64,000 nucleotides of DNA from DATLGB01 sp038258425 (GCA_038258425.1 JBBSPV010000008.1:1-64000), one strand, 5' to 3'; shown: positions 1-8,508, counted from the stretch's first letter. Notes: generated by a model from the sequence alone, not told the origin. A program made the numbers and translations.

Positions 1-1
1 G

Positions 2-211
2 GACCAGGCCGACGCCGCCGTGCGCGACGCCGACGCCCTCCGACGCGCCTCGGCCGCTCCGGGCGCGGATGCCTCACCGGCGGGCCCGGGCGTGCTGGCC
101 GCCGCGCTGCGACGGCTCGCGACGGCCCGGGCCGCGGGGGACCGCCTGGGCCTGCGTCGCGAGCTCGGCGAGGTCGCAGCGGCCGCGCTGCGCTGGCGCG
201 ACCGGCTCTGA
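2..211 (+). CDS. C-terminal fragment of an unidentified protein
   Basis: The reading frame is open from the left edge to a TGA at 209-211, so this is the last 69 residues of a gene that begins outside the window. The visible part is alanine- and arginine-rich and probably helical, with no recognisable motif. The GTG at 20 is unlikely to be the true start because the frame continues upstream of it. I cannot assign a function. Confidence 0.5.
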   Translation, partial: DQADAAVRDADALRRASAAPGADASPAGPGVLAAALRRLATARAAGDRLGLRRELGEVAAAALRWRDRL

Positions 212-270
212 CGCGAGGTCCCTCACGTTTCTCGACCCGGCGGCGAGGAACATGCGGCACCCCAGGGTCG

Positions 271-822
271 CTACAGCCAGGTGGAGCGCACGCCGAGGAG
301 CCTGCCGGCGACGTTGAGCGGCAGGTGGACGGCGGTGACGACCGCCGCCGCCTCCGCCACGTCGGCCGCCCGCATGCGCCAGACGGGCCGCAGCAGCAGG
401 ACGGCGCCGAGGACGAAGTCGAACTGGTCCACGACGGAGATCGCGACGCCCGCCACCGTGCGCTGCTGCTCGCCCGGCGGGATGCCGAACTGGCGCTTGA
501 GGAAGGAGTTGGGGAGCTCGCCGAGCCACACGGAGGCGCCCAGCAGGGCGCCGAGGACGAGCGGGTCGGCCGCCGCGACCGGTGCGGGCACCCGCGCCCG
601 CCACCAGGCGCAGCGCGACAGGACGACGGTGGCGAGCGCCGGGCCGGCGGTCATGGCCAGCGCGCCGCGCCAGGTCTTGTTGTCGCCGAGCAATCGCCGC
701 CCGCGCCAGGTGCGGCCCCCGTCGATCGGGCGCTTGAGCGGCCTGGCCAGATCCCAGCGCATGACCGGCGCGTGCAGCAGGGGTGACCCGAGGACGGGGA
801 GCAGGACCCAGCGGGCGGCCAT
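271..822 (-). CDS. CDP-archaeol synthase-like (CarS/DUF46) membrane protein
   Basis: 183-residue membrane protein of the CarS/DUF46 family, whose characterised archaeal members transfer CTP onto an unsaturated archaeal ether lipid. The family signatures are visible: a WRGRRLLGDNKTWRG block near residues 39-53, GELPNSFLKRQFGIPPG in the middle, and VVDQFDFVLGA towards the end, set between hydrophobic segments. The ATG at 820-822 overlaps the stop of the upstream 68-residue gene (ATGA), so it is the last gene of the cox operon. Bacterial substrate unknown; a polar-lipid CDP-activating role is inferred from the family only. Confidence 0.8.
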   Translation of the reverse strand: MAARWVLLPVLGSPLLHAPVMRWDLARPLKRPIDGGRTWRGRRLLGDNKTWRGALAMTAGPALATVVLSRCAWWRARVPAPVAAADPLVLGALLGASVWLGELPNSFLKRQFGIPPGEQQRTVAGVAISVVDQFDFVLGAVLLLRPVWRMRAADVAEAAAVVTAVHLPLNVAGRLLGVRSTWL

Positions 823-1028
823 CAGCGCTCGTTGCCGTGCTTGTAGTGACCGGTCGCCCGGGCCATGAGGTGCTGGCGACCGAGGGCGTCCGCGCGCTCG
901 GCGCGCGCGAGGAAGCGGCGGGCCGACTCGCCGGCGAGCGTCGTCACGACACGCCCGCGATGGGCGATCCGCACCCGGCCCTCCTTCGTCGCGCGGAAGG
1001 CGAACGGCTCGTCGTCGAGCCCGCTCAC
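822..1028 (-). CDS. Small conserved basic protein (68 aa)
   Basis: 68-residue protein starting at GTG 1028, which overlaps the stop of the upstream flavin-reductase-like gene (GTGA); its own stop overlaps the next ATG. It is rich in Arg and His and ends ARATGHYKHGNER, a C-terminal motif I associate with short uncharacterised bacterial proteins. No membrane segment or cysteine pair is seen. Tight coupling at both ends argues that it is translated with the cox operon. Function unknown. Confidence 0.65.
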   Translation of the reverse strand: MSGLDDEPFAFRATKEGRVRIAHRGRVVTTLAGESARRFLARAERADALGRQHLMARATGHYKHGNER

Positions 1029-1438
1029 GATGCCGGCGTGACCCGCGTGAAGGGCAGCTCCGCGTAGCCGCCGCGGTCCACCTCGAAGACGAACAGCTCG
1101 CCGTGGCGGACGGGGAACGGCTCGCCCGTGTGGCGCACGGAGAGCACGTCCATGACCTCCAGCGCGGCGTCGCCCTCGCGCATCTCGACGAGACGCCCGC
1201 GCAGCCAGCCCGTCCGGTACGGCTCCTCGTGGTCGACGACGGACATCGCCACCCGCCCGTCGGCCGCGAGGTTGCGCGCCTTGCGCGACCCGGGCTGGGT
1301 GAAGAAGGCCACGCGGTCGCCGTCCACGACGCCGGCCCACACCGCGACGCAGTGCGGCGAGCCGTCGGGCAGCAGCGTGGCGACGTGGACGAAGTTCGGC
1401 CGCTCGAGCAGCGCGCGCAGGCCGTCGGGCAGGCTCAC
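1025..1438 (-). CDS. Pyridoxamine 5'-phosphate oxidase-fold protein (FMN or F420 type)
   Basis: 137-residue split-barrel flavin-binding protein. The start VSLPDGLRALL is followed by FVHVATLLPDGSPHCVAVW, the usual N-terminal pattern of PPOX-class F420- or FMN-dependent oxidoreductases, and then by VAFFTQPGSRKARNL, the phosphate-contacting region. GTG 1438 overlaps the coxG stop by four bases. The family reduces or binds small molecules, and the cofactor cannot be decided from sequence alone. Its place behind coxG suggests a cox-linked accessory role, which is inference. Confidence 0.75.
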   Translation of the reverse strand: MSLPDGLRALLERPNFVHVATLLPDGSPHCVAVWAGVVDGDRVAFFTQPGSRKARNLAADGRVAMSVVDHEEPYRTGWLRGRLVEMREGDAALEVMDVLSVRHTGEPFPVRHGELFVFEVDRGGYAELPFTRVTPAS

Positions 1439-2121
1439 CGGCCGAAGCGGCGCTCGTTGACCCAGCGCCGGATGCGGTCCCACAGGGCCTTGAACACGAG
1501 CGAGCCGCCGCTGATCGGCTTGGCGGGCGGACGCTGCGCCCCCGTCGGCCGCGGCCCGGCGCCGGCCCCCGGGGCGGTGGCCGGGGCCGGATCGCCGTTG
1601 CCCGCACCGGCGACCGCGGCCGCGGTCGCCTGAGCCTCGCCGCCGCCGCCGTCCGCCTCGCCGGTCGCCGGCGAGCTCGCGAGCTCCTCCTGCAGACAGG
1701 AGGAGAACTCCTTGAGCAGGCGGTTGGAGATGTCCTTGATCATCCCGCTGCGCGAGAAGCTCGCGAGGCGGCCCGTGATCGTGAAGTCCGTGTCGGCGTG
1801 CACGCGGGTGCCGCCGTCGACGGCCTCGAGCGTGTTGACGATCGTCGCCGTGGCGCCGCCCTGGCCGCGCTTGTCCGTGCCGCGGGCGTGCAGGGTGGCC
1901 CGGCGGGACGCCTCGTCGGCCTCGCCGATGCGCAGGACGCCCCGGTAGGCGGCGGTCGTCGGGCCGAGCTTGACCGTGAAGGTCCCGGTGTAGTTGCCCT
2001 CGTCGTCGTGGCCGGTGACGTCGGCACCCGGCAGGCAGGGAGCGATGCGCTCGACGTCGAGCAGGGCGTCCCAGACCGCCTCGACCGGGGCTTTGACCTC
2101 GAAGGACTGCTCGAGCTTCAT
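1435..2121 (-). CDS. coxG: CoxG-like SRPBCC protein of the CO dehydrogenase cluster
   Basis: 228-residue protein with an SRPBCC domain (about residues 1-150) of the CoxG family, which in carboxidotrophs helps recruit or assemble the molybdenum dehydrogenase at the membrane. It begins MKLEQSFEVKAPVEAVWDAL and has the family's CLPGA segment. A Gly/Pro/Ala-rich linker (about 155-205) follows, and a basic, aromatic tail (VFKALWDRIRRWVNERRF) could touch the membrane. ATG 2121 overlaps the mocA stop. The linker plus amphipathic tail fits membrane anchoring. Confidence 0.85.
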   Translation of the reverse strand: MKLEQSFEVKAPVEAVWDALLDVERIAPCLPGADVTGHDDEGNYTGTFTVKLGPTTAAYRGVLRIGEADEASRRATLHARGTDKRGQGGATATIVNTLEAVDGGTRVHADTDFTITGRLASFSRSGMIKDISNRLLKEFSSCLQEELASSPATGEADGGGGEAQATAAAVAGAGNGDPAPATAPGAGAGPRPTGAQRPPAKPISGGSLVFKALWDRIRRWVNERRFGR

Positions 2122-2696
2122 GACGTGTAGACCTCCAACTGGTCCGGGGTGTCGATGTCCGTCGGGTCGCACAGCTGCCCGGCTTCCCAGGTGCGTACCC
2201 GGAAGCGGGCCAGCAACTCGCGGGCCCCGACGTCGCCCTGCAGCGCGGGCACCGCCTCGAGCACCGGCCGGCCGAGCAGCACCGGGTGGCCGGGCCGGCC
2301 CCCGTAGGTCGTGCGCACGGCGTCGTAGCCGTCGGCGGCATGGTCGAGCGCGCCGGCGATCACCTGCGGCGTGATGAACGGCTGGTCGGCGAGCAGGACG
2401 AGCGCGGCGTCCACGCCGCCGAGCGCCGCGACGCCGGCCCGCAGCGACGCCGCCTGGCCCTCGGCCCAGTCGGGGGCCTCGACCACACGGGCGTCACCGA
2501 GGGCCACCCGGGCCCGGATCGTCGCCGCATGCGCCCCGAGGACGACGACGAGCGGCTCGAGCGCCGGGACCGCCCGGGCGTGGTCCAGCACGAGGCCGAG
2601 CAGGGTGCGGCCCCCGACCTCGGCGAGCTGCTTCGGGCCGCCGAAGCGCCGGCCGCCGCCCGCCGCCAGCACGACGCACCCGACGCGATCACTCAC
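2118..2696 (-). CDS. mocA: Molybdenum cofactor cytidylyltransferase (MocA-like)
   Basis: 192-residue nucleotidyltransferase of the MobA/MocA fold. The nucleotide-binding loop LAAGGGRRFGGPKQL lies at residues 10-24, with an LLADQP metal-site motif and GxPGHPVLL further on. MocA adds CMP to Mo-molybdopterin, making the cytosine dinucleotide cofactor used by the xanthine-oxidase/CO-dehydrogenase family, which fits its position inside the cox operon. GTG 2696 overlaps the coxE stop (GTGA) and the TGA overlaps coxG (ATGA). Confidence 0.85.
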   Translation of the reverse strand: MSDRVGCVVLAAGGGRRFGGPKQLAEVGGRTLLGLVLDHARAVPALEPLVVVLGAHAATIRARVALGDARVVEAPDWAEGQAASLRAGVAALGGVDAALVLLADQPFITPQVIAGALDHAADGYDAVRTTYGGRPGHPVLLGRPVLEAVPALQGDVGARELLARFRVRTWEAGQLCDPTDIDTPDQLEVYTS

Positions 2697-3808
2697 GTGA
2701 TGTCCTCCATGACCTCCGCGAGCGCCGTGAGCGAGGCGAGCGAGTTGCCGGGCAGGAAGTGGTCGGTGTGGGGGAGGGCGGCCCGCATCCCCTGGGTCAG
2801 CGGCGCGTAGGCCGGGTCGGCCGCGAGCGGGTTCAGCCACACGAGCCGATGCGCCGTGCGCCCGAGGCGCGCCATCTCGGCCGCGAGCTCCTCCGGCTCG
2901 CCGCGGTCCCAGCCGTCGGAGAGGATGACGACGACCGCGCCGCGCCCGAGCCGCCGGCCGTGGGCGCGGTTGAGCTCCCCGAGCGCCGCGCCGATCCGCG
3001 TCCCGCCGCCGAGATCGACCACGCGGTCCGCCGCCCGAGCGAGCGCGCGGTCGGGGTCGCGGCCGTCAAGCTCGCGCGTCACGCGGGTCAGCCGCGTGCC
3101 GAGCGCGAAGGCCTCGACCCGTTTGCGGGCGGCGACCGCGGCCTGGGCGTACTGCAGCAGCATCCGCGCGTACGGCGCCATGGAGCCCGAGACGTCGACC
3201 ACGAGCACCATCGGCCGCTGCGCGTCGCGGGTCACCCGGTAGCGGCGGTCGATCGGCTCGCCGCCCCGCCGCAGGGACGCGCGCACCGTGGCGCGCACGT
3301 CGTGGGCGCCCTGCCGGCGGTGGGTCGCCCGCGTCCGGCGGGAGCGCCGGCGCGGCCCGCGCGCGGCCAGCCGGGCCAGCAGCCGCCGGGCGAGCGCCCG
3401 CTCGGCCGGCGTGTAGGCCGAGAAGTCCTTCTCGAGCAGCAGCTCGGTCTCCGACCACGAGGCCGGCAGCGGATCGGGCTCTCCGAGCTCCATGATCCGC
3501 GTCCGGGTCTGGGGCATCGCCGTGCGCGGCAGGACGGCGCTCGCCGCCTGCATCAGCGAGTCCAGCGCGCTCGGATCCTCAGGCGCGTCCCCCTCGGGAA
3601 GGAATGTCTGCGCCCACGCCGCGTCGAAGGCGGCCAGGTCCCGGCGCGACGCGCAGAGCGCCGCCCGCAGGGCGAGGTAGCTCTCCTCGCGCGAGCCGGC
3701 GTCGACGGCCGCCAGCGCGCGGGTGCCGAGCAGCACCTCGCCGACGCCGACCGCGGCCCCCGACGCGCGCATGTGGGCGGCCAGCCGCGGGACCGCGCGC
3801 TCAGGCAC
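2693..3808 (-). CDS. coxE: CoxE-like von Willebrand A domain protein
   Basis: 371-residue VWA protein with the metal-ion site DVSGSM at residues 205-210 and DGWDRG further on. CoxE works with the CoxD ATPase as a MoxR/VWA chaperone pair that matures the copper/molybdenum or molybdenum active site of CO dehydrogenase-type enzymes. A very basic stretch (about 150-165) precedes the VWA domain. I chose GTG 3808 because it is the first start codon in frame after the coxD stop and gives the usual family N-terminus. This is the only loosely spaced junction in the operon (44 bases). Confidence 0.88.
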   Translation of the reverse strand: MPERAVPRLAAHMRASGAAVGVGEVLLGTRALAAVDAGSREESYLALRAALCASRRDLAAFDAAWAQTFLPEGDAPEDPSALDSLMQAASAVLPRTAMPQTRTRIMELGEPDPLPASWSETELLLEKDFSAYTPAERALARRLLARLAARGPRRRSRRTRATHRRQGAHDVRATVRASLRRGGEPIDRRYRVTRDAQRPMVLVVDVSGSMAPYARMLLQYAQAAVAARKRVEAFALGTRLTRVTRELDGRDPDRALARAADRVVDLGGGTRIGAALGELNRAHGRRLGRGAVVVILSDGWDRGEPEELAAEMARLGRTAHRLVWLNPLAADPAYAPLTQGMRAALPHTDHFLPGNSLASLTALAEVMEDIT

Positions 3809-3848
3809 GGCGCCGGCGGTGATCCGCGGGGCGGGGACCGATGGCGCC

Positions 3849-3860
3849 GTGCCTAGGCAC
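3849..3860. repeat. Perfect 12-bp palindrome over the coxD stop codon
   Basis: GTGCCTAGGCAC is its own reverse complement and contains the coxD TAG stop (3853-3855). It sits at the one non-overlapping junction of the operon, just before coxE. It could be an operator, an RNA processing signal or chance; no loop is present, so it is not a normal hairpin terminator. Confidence 0.4.
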
Positions 3861-4725
3861 CGGCGAGCGTGCCCTCGGCCCGCACGCGCTCGACGTCCTC
3901 GTGGACCTTGAGGACCACGCCGAGCGTCTCCTCGAGCGGCGTGTCCGGTCCCAGCGCGACGAGCGACCGCGCCCAGGTGATCGTCTCGCCCACGCCCGGC
4001 AGCTTGTAGAGCTCCTCGCCGCGCAGCCGCGCGACCGCCTCGCAGACCCGCGCGCTGATCGCCGCGTCGACGCCGGGCAGGCGCGCCCGCACGATCTCCA
4101 TCTCCCGCTCGATCCCCGGGTAGTCGATCCAGTGGTACAGGCAGCGGCGCTTGAGCGCGTCGTGGAGCTCGCGCGTGCGGTTGGAGGTCAGCACGACGGT
4201 CGGGCGCCGCTCGGCCACGATCGTGGCGCCGAGCTCCGGGATGCTGATCTGGAAGTCCGAGAGCAGCTCGAGCAGGAACGCCTCGAACTCGTCGTCGGCG
4301 CGGTCGATCTCGTCGATGAGCAGGACGACGGGCTCGGCCGCCTCGAGCGCCTCGAGCAGGGGGCGGCGCAACAGGAACTGCCGGGAGTAGAGCTCCTCCG
4401 CCGCGGCGCCGGACTCCGCGGCGCGGATCGCCAGCAGCTGGCGCTGGAAGTCCCAGTCGTAGACCGCGTGGTGGACGTCGATGCCCTCGTGGCACTGCAG
4501 CCGGATCAGCCGGGCCCCGAGGACCGCGGCGAGGGCCTTGGCCACCTCCGTCTTGCCGACGCCCGCCTCACCCTCGAGCAGCAGGGGCTGCTCGAGGGTC
4601 GTGGCGAGGTGGACGGCGGTGGCCAGGCCCCGGTCGGCGAGGTAGGCCTGGCCGGCCAGGGCCTGCTGGATCTCCTCGGTCGCGGTCCGGGGGGCCGCGC
4701 CACCGGCTTCGCCTCCGCTGCTCAC
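3853..4725 (-). CDS. coxD: CoxD-like MoxR AAA+ ATPase
   Basis: 290-residue AAA+ ATPase of the MoxR group. Walker A GEAGVGKT is at residues 52-59, Walker B VVLLIDEID at about 133-141, and a sensor-1 LTSNRTREL follows. In Afipia carboxidovorans CoxD is needed for maturation of the CO dehydrogenase active site and acts with the VWA protein CoxE, encoded next. GTG 4725 overlaps the coxM stop. The N-terminal 15 residues are low-complexity. Confidence 0.9.
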   Translation of the reverse strand: MSSGGEAGGAAPRTATEEIQQALAGQAYLADRGLATAVHLATTLEQPLLLEGEAGVGKTEVAKALAAVLGARLIRLQCHEGIDVHHAVYDWDFQRQLLAIRAAESGAAAEELYSRQFLLRRPLLEALEAAEPVVLLIDEIDRADDEFEAFLLELLSDFQISIPELGATIVAERRPTVVLTSNRTRELHDALKRRCLYHWIDYPGIEREMEIVRARLPGVDAAISARVCEAVARLRGEELYKLPGVGETITWARSLVALGPDTPLEETLGVVLKVHEDVERVRAEGTLAGA

Positions 4726-5567
4726 CCGGCCCGCGCGGCCTGCCGCAGCGCCCGGGCGCACAGCACGCGCGCGAGGTGGCGCTTGTAGTCCTCCGTCGCG
4801 TTGAGGTCGGCGGGCGGGCTCGTGCCCTCCGCCGCCTGGTCGCTGGCCGCCTTGATGGTGCCGGCATCCAGCCGGCCCCCCTTCAGGGCCTCCTCCACGG
4901 CGGTCGCCCGCAAGGGGACCCCGCTCATGTGGGTCAGGCCGATGCGCGCGTCGGCGACGACGTCGCCGTCGAGCTTGACCAGCGCGGAGACGGCCACCAT
5001 CGGCCAGTCCTCCTGGCGGCGGTGGAACTTCTCGTAGCCGTGGCGCCACGCGGAGGGGTCCTCGTCGAAGCGGACCTCCGTGAGGATCTCCGTCGGCTCG
5101 AGCGCCGTCTCGAGGTAGTCCCGGAAGAAGTCCGCGGCCGGGATCTCGCGGGTCGCCCCGCCCGCGCTCTGGGCGACGATCGTCCCCTCCAGCGCGAGCA
5201 CGACGCCCGGCAGGTCGCTCGCCGGGTCGCCGTGGGCCAGCGAGCCGCCGATCGTGCCGCGGTTGCGCACCTGCTGGTCGGCGATCGTCGCCGCCGCCGA
5301 GGAGAGCACCCCGAGGTCGCCGGTGGCGACGGCGTGGTGCGTCGTGCGCGCCCCGATCGACACCCCGCCGTTGCGGCGGATGCCCTCCAGGTCGCGCAGC
5401 CGGCGGAGGTCGACGAGCAGCGTCGGGGCGGCGAGCCGGAGCTTCATCAGCGGCAGCAGCGAGTGGCCGCCGGCGAGCAGCTTGGCGTCCTCACCGCCGT
5501 CGGCGAGCTTGCCCAGGGCGTCGTCGACGGAGTCGGCGACGACGTAGTCGAACTCGGCGGGGATCAT
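4722..5567 (-). CDS. coxM: CO dehydrogenase-type FAD subunit (CoxM)
   Basis: 281-residue FAD-binding subunit of a molybdenum hydroxylase. FAD pyrophosphate motifs LAGGHSLLP (about 31-39) and TIGGSLAHGDPASD (about 107-120) match CoxM/xanthine dehydrogenase medium subunits. It passes electrons from the CoxS iron-sulfur clusters to an acceptor. ATG 5567 overlaps the coxL stop (ATGA) and its stop overlaps coxD (GTGA). The order S-L-M is the one known for form II operons, whereas form I operons are M-S-L. Confidence 0.92.
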   Translation of the reverse strand: MIPAEFDYVVADSVDDALGKLADGGEDAKLLAGGHSLLPLMKLRLAAPTLLVDLRRLRDLEGIRRNGGVSIGARTTHHAVATGDLGVLSSAAATIADQQVRNRGTIGGSLAHGDPASDLPGVVLALEGTIVAQSAGGATREIPAADFFRDYLETALEPTEILTEVRFDEDPSAWRHGYEKFHRRQEDWPMVAVSALVKLDGDVVADARIGLTHMSGVPLRATAVEEALKGGRLDAGTIKAASDQAAEGTSPPADLNATEDYKRHLARVLCARALRQAARAG

Positions 5568-7987
5568 GTGGTCTCCCTTCGGTCGCCATCGCGGCGGGCT
5601 TCGCCCGCGCTGCCCGTCTCCCGGGCCTCGTTGAGCGCCTCCCAGACGCGAACGGGGGTCAGGGGCATGTTGATGAACGTGATGCCCTCGGGCCGCAGCG
5701 CATCGATGACGGCGTTGGTGATCGCCGCGGTGGAAGCGATCGTCCCCGCCTCGCCGATGCCCTTGACGCCGAGCTGGTTGACCGGCGAGGGCGTCTCCGT
5801 GCGGTCCGTCTCGATCGAGGGCACGTCGGCGGCACTGGGCAGGCAGTAGTCGACGAACGTGCCCGTGACGAGCTGGCCGGCCTCGTCGTAGTGCACCTGC
5901 TCGTACAGCGCCTGGCCGATGGAGTGCACGACGCCGCCGTGCACCTGGCCGTCGATGATCGTCGGGTTGATCGCCGGCCCGCAGTCGTCGACCGCGACGT
6001 AGCGGCGGACGTCGACGCGGCCGGTCTCCGGGTCGACCTCGACGATCGCCGCGTGCGCGCCGAACGGGAAGACGAAGTTCGACGGGTCGTAGAACGCCGT
6101 CTCCTCCAGGCCGGGCTCCATGTCCTCGGGCAGGTTGTCGGGGATGAACGCCGCGCCGGCGATCTCGGCCATGGTCATGCCCTTGCCGGGCGAGCCCTTG
6201 ACGGAGAACTTCCCATCCTCGACCTCGATGTCCTCCGGCGCCGCCTCGAGCATGTGCGCGACGATCCGCTTCGCCTTGTCCGCGACCTTGTTCGTCGCGC
6301 GGACGATCGCCTCGCCGCCGACGGCCGTCGTGCGCGAGCCGTAGGTGCCGAGCCCGTGCGGGCCGGTGCCGGTGTCGCCGTGCATGATCTCGACGTTGGC
6401 CGGGTCGACCCCGAGCCGGTCGGCGATGATCTGCGCGAACGTCGTCTCCTGGCCCTGGCCGTGCGGCGAGCAGCCCGTGTAGGCGGTGACCGCGCCGGTG
6501 AAGTGCACGCGCACCATCCCGGACTCCCACAGGCCGGTCTGCAGGCCGAAGCCCTGCGGGCCCGTGACCCGTGAGGGCGCCAGGCCGCAGATCTCCGTGT
6601 AGGTCGAGTAGCCGACCCCGAGCCGCTTGCCCGCCTTCGCGGCGTCCGCCTTCTCGCGCTCGAACGCCTCGACGTCGAAGTGCTCGAGCAGCTTGTCCAG
6701 CGACCCGTGGTAGTCCCCCGAGTCGTAGACGATGCCCAGCGCGGTCTCCGCGGGGAACTCCGTGATGAAGTTCTTGCGGCGCAGCTCGACCCGGTCCATG
6801 CCCAGCTCGTGGGCGAGCTGGTCCATGGTGACCTCGATCATGTGGGTCGCCTCGGGCCGGCCGGCGCCGCGGATGGCGTCCGTGGGGCACTTGTTCGTGT
6901 AGACGCCGGTGATGTCGGTCTGGACGGCGTCGAACGCGTAGCACCCGCTCATCACGAATGCCCCGAGCGACGGGATCGTCGGCGTGAGCAGCATGAGGTA
7001 GGCCCCCATGTCGGCGAGGATCTTCACGTGGACGCCGGTGACGGTGCCGTCGCGCTTGGCGCCCATCTTGACGTAGTCGATCTGGTCGCGCCCGTGGTGG
7101 GTGACCATCATGTTCTCCGACCGCGTCTCGATCCACTTGCACGGGCGGCCGAGCTTGCGGGCGGCGGCGGCGAGCAGGACCTCCTCGCCGCAGACCTGGA
7201 GCTTGGTCCCGAAGCCGCCGCCGACCTCGGGGGCGATGACGCGGACCTTCTCCTCGCTCTCGCCGAGCAGCAGGGCGAGGAAGAGCCGGACGAAGTGCGG
7301 CACCTGCGTCGAGCTCGTGAGCGTCATGCCGACGCCGCGCGGCTCGGCCACGACCCCCCGTGTCTCGATCGGGGCGCCCGCCGTGCGGTGGTTGACGATC
7401 CGGCGCTCCACCACGACGTCGGCCTCGGCCATGGCCGCTTCGACGTCGCCGCCGGCCAGCGTCCAGTCGTGGACCCGATTGGTGCCGAGCTCCTCGTGCA
7501 CGAGCGGCGCGCCGTCTCGCAGCGCCGCCTCGAGGTCGATCGCCACGGGCAGCGGCTCGAGGTCGACGAAGACGGACTCGGCGGCGTCCTGCATGGCGTA
7601 GCGGCCCTCGCCGATGACGACGGCGATGGGGTCGCCGACGAACTTCACCTCGCCGCGCGCGAGGGGCCAGTGCTTCGCGTTGCGGACCTCGACCTCCGGC
7701 GGCACCCAGGCCATGGGCAGCGCGTCGAGGATGCCGAGCGCCTCCATGTCCTCGCCGGTGTAGACCGCGTGGACGCCGGGCAGCGCCTCGGCCTCGCTCT
7801 TGTCGATCGAGACGATGCGCGCGTGGGCCTCCGTGGAGCGCACGAACGCGCACCAGAGGGTGCCCTGGGGGGTGAGGTCGTCGACGTAGCGGCCGCGGCC
7901 CGTGATCAGGCGCGGGTCCTCCTTGCGGCGCATCGCGCGCCCGACGAAGCCGTTACCGGTGGTCTTGGGCTCATCCGCGACGCTCAC
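5564..7987 (-). CDS. coxL: Molybdopterin subunit of a form II CO dehydrogenase-like enzyme
   Basis: 807-residue large subunit of the xanthine oxidase/CO dehydrogenase family, carrying the Mo-MCD cofactor. Visible are VGGGFGTK (about 255-262), the active-site loop AIRGAGR (371-377) and the C-terminal KGIGEAG with the catalytic glutamate. Form I CO dehydrogenases have AYRCSFR with a copper-binding cysteine. Here the cysteine is absent and the loop resembles the form II AYRGAGR with Ile for Tyr. True CO oxidation is therefore uncertain; another aldehyde or N-heterocycle substrate is possible. GTG 7987 overlaps the coxS stop. Confidence 0.92.
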   Translation of the reverse strand: MSVADEPKTTGNGFVGRAMRRKEDPRLITGRGRYVDDLTPQGTLWCAFVRSTEAHARIVSIDKSEAEALPGVHAVYTGEDMEALGILDALPMAWVPPEVEVRNAKHWPLARGEVKFVGDPIAVVIGEGRYAMQDAAESVFVDLEPLPVAIDLEAALRDGAPLVHEELGTNRVHDWTLAGGDVEAAMAEADVVVERRIVNHRTAGAPIETRGVVAEPRGVGMTLTSSTQVPHFVRLFLALLLGESEEKVRVIAPEVGGGFGTKLQVCGEEVLLAAAARKLGRPCKWIETRSENMMVTHHGRDQIDYVKMGAKRDGTVTGVHVKILADMGAYLMLLTPTIPSLGAFVMSGCYAFDAVQTDITGVYTNKCPTDAIRGAGRPEATHMIEVTMDQLAHELGMDRVELRRKNFITEFPAETALGIVYDSGDYHGSLDKLLEHFDVEAFEREKADAAKAGKRLGVGYSTYTEICGLAPSRVTGPQGFGLQTGLWESGMVRVHFTGAVTAYTGCSPHGQGQETTFAQIIADRLGVDPANVEIMHGDTGTGPHGLGTYGSRTTAVGGEAIVRATNKVADKAKRIVAHMLEAAPEDIEVEDGKFSVKGSPGKGMTMAEIAGAAFIPDNLPEDMEPGLEETAFYDPSNFVFPFGAHAAIVEVDPETGRVDVRRYVAVDDCGPAINPTIIDGQVHGGVVHSIGQALYEQVHYDEAGQLVTGTFVDYCLPSAADVPSIETDRTETPSPVNQLGVKGIGEAGTIASTAAITNAVIDALRPEGITFINMPLTPVRVWEALNEARETGSAGEARRDGDRRETT

Positions 7988-8472
7988 GCCGACACCTCCC
8001 GCGGCTGCGTGGCCTCGGCGGCCGCGAGGACCGCCTTGACGATGTTGTGGTACCCCGTGCAGCGGCAGAGATTGCCGCCGAGCGCCTCGCGCACCGCCGC
8101 CTCGTCCGGGTTCGGGTTGCGGGCGAGCAGGTCGGCCGAGGCCATGATCATGCCGGGCGTGCAGTAGCCGCACTGGAGGCCGTGGTGGGCCCAAAAGGCC
8201 TCCTGCAGCGGGTGCAGGTCGGCCTCGGTGCCCATGCCCTCGATGGTCTTGACCGCGGACCCGTCGGCCTGGACGGCGAGCACCGTGCAGCTCTTGACCG
8301 CGTCGCCGTCGAGGTGGCACGTGCAGGCGCCGCAGTTGGACGTGTCGCAGCCGACGTGGGTGCCCGTCAGGCCGAGATCGTCGCGCAGGAAGTGCACGAG
8401 CAGCGTCCGCGGCTCCACCTCCCGCTCGTAGTGGGTGCCGTTGACCTCCAGCGACACGGGAACGCGTGACAT
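7984..8472 (-). CDS. coxS: CO dehydrogenase-type [2Fe-2S] subunit (CoxS)
   Basis: 162-residue iron-sulfur subunit with two [2Fe-2S] sites. The ferredoxin-like cluster uses C42, C47, C50 and C62. The helical domain cluster uses C101, C104, C136 and C138 (CGYCTPG and CRCTGY motifs). It relays electrons from the molybdenum site in CoxL to FAD in CoxM. It is the first gene of the operon; ATG 8472 has a strong Shine-Dalgarno GGAGG seven bases upstream, unlike many leaderless-looking starts in this window. Confidence 0.93.
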   Translation of the reverse strand: MSRVPVSLEVNGTHYEREVEPRTLLVHFLRDDLGLTGTHVGCDTSNCGACTCHLDGDAVKSCTVLAVQADGSAVKTIEGMGTEADLHPLQEAFWAHHGLQCGYCTPGMIMASADLLARNPNPDEAAVREALGGNLCRCTGYHNIVKAVLAAAEATQPREVSA

Positions 8473-8479
8473 GCAGCTT

Positions 8480-8484
8480 CCTCC
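8480..8484 (-). promoter_or_regulatory. Strong ribosome binding site of coxS
   Basis: On the minus strand GGGAGGAAG precedes the coxS ATG with seven bases between GGAGG and the start. It supports ATG 8472 as the operon's first start codon. Confidence 0.7.
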
Positions 8485-8508
8485 CTTTGGGTCCGCCCTC
8501 TGTGGTGG

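Noticed and set aside
6680..8167. Long open frame of 495 codons on the plus strand
   Set aside because: It is antisense to coxL/coxS, lacks any motif and shows the Arg/Asp/Val/Gly-rich composition of a shadow frame in high-G+C DNA.
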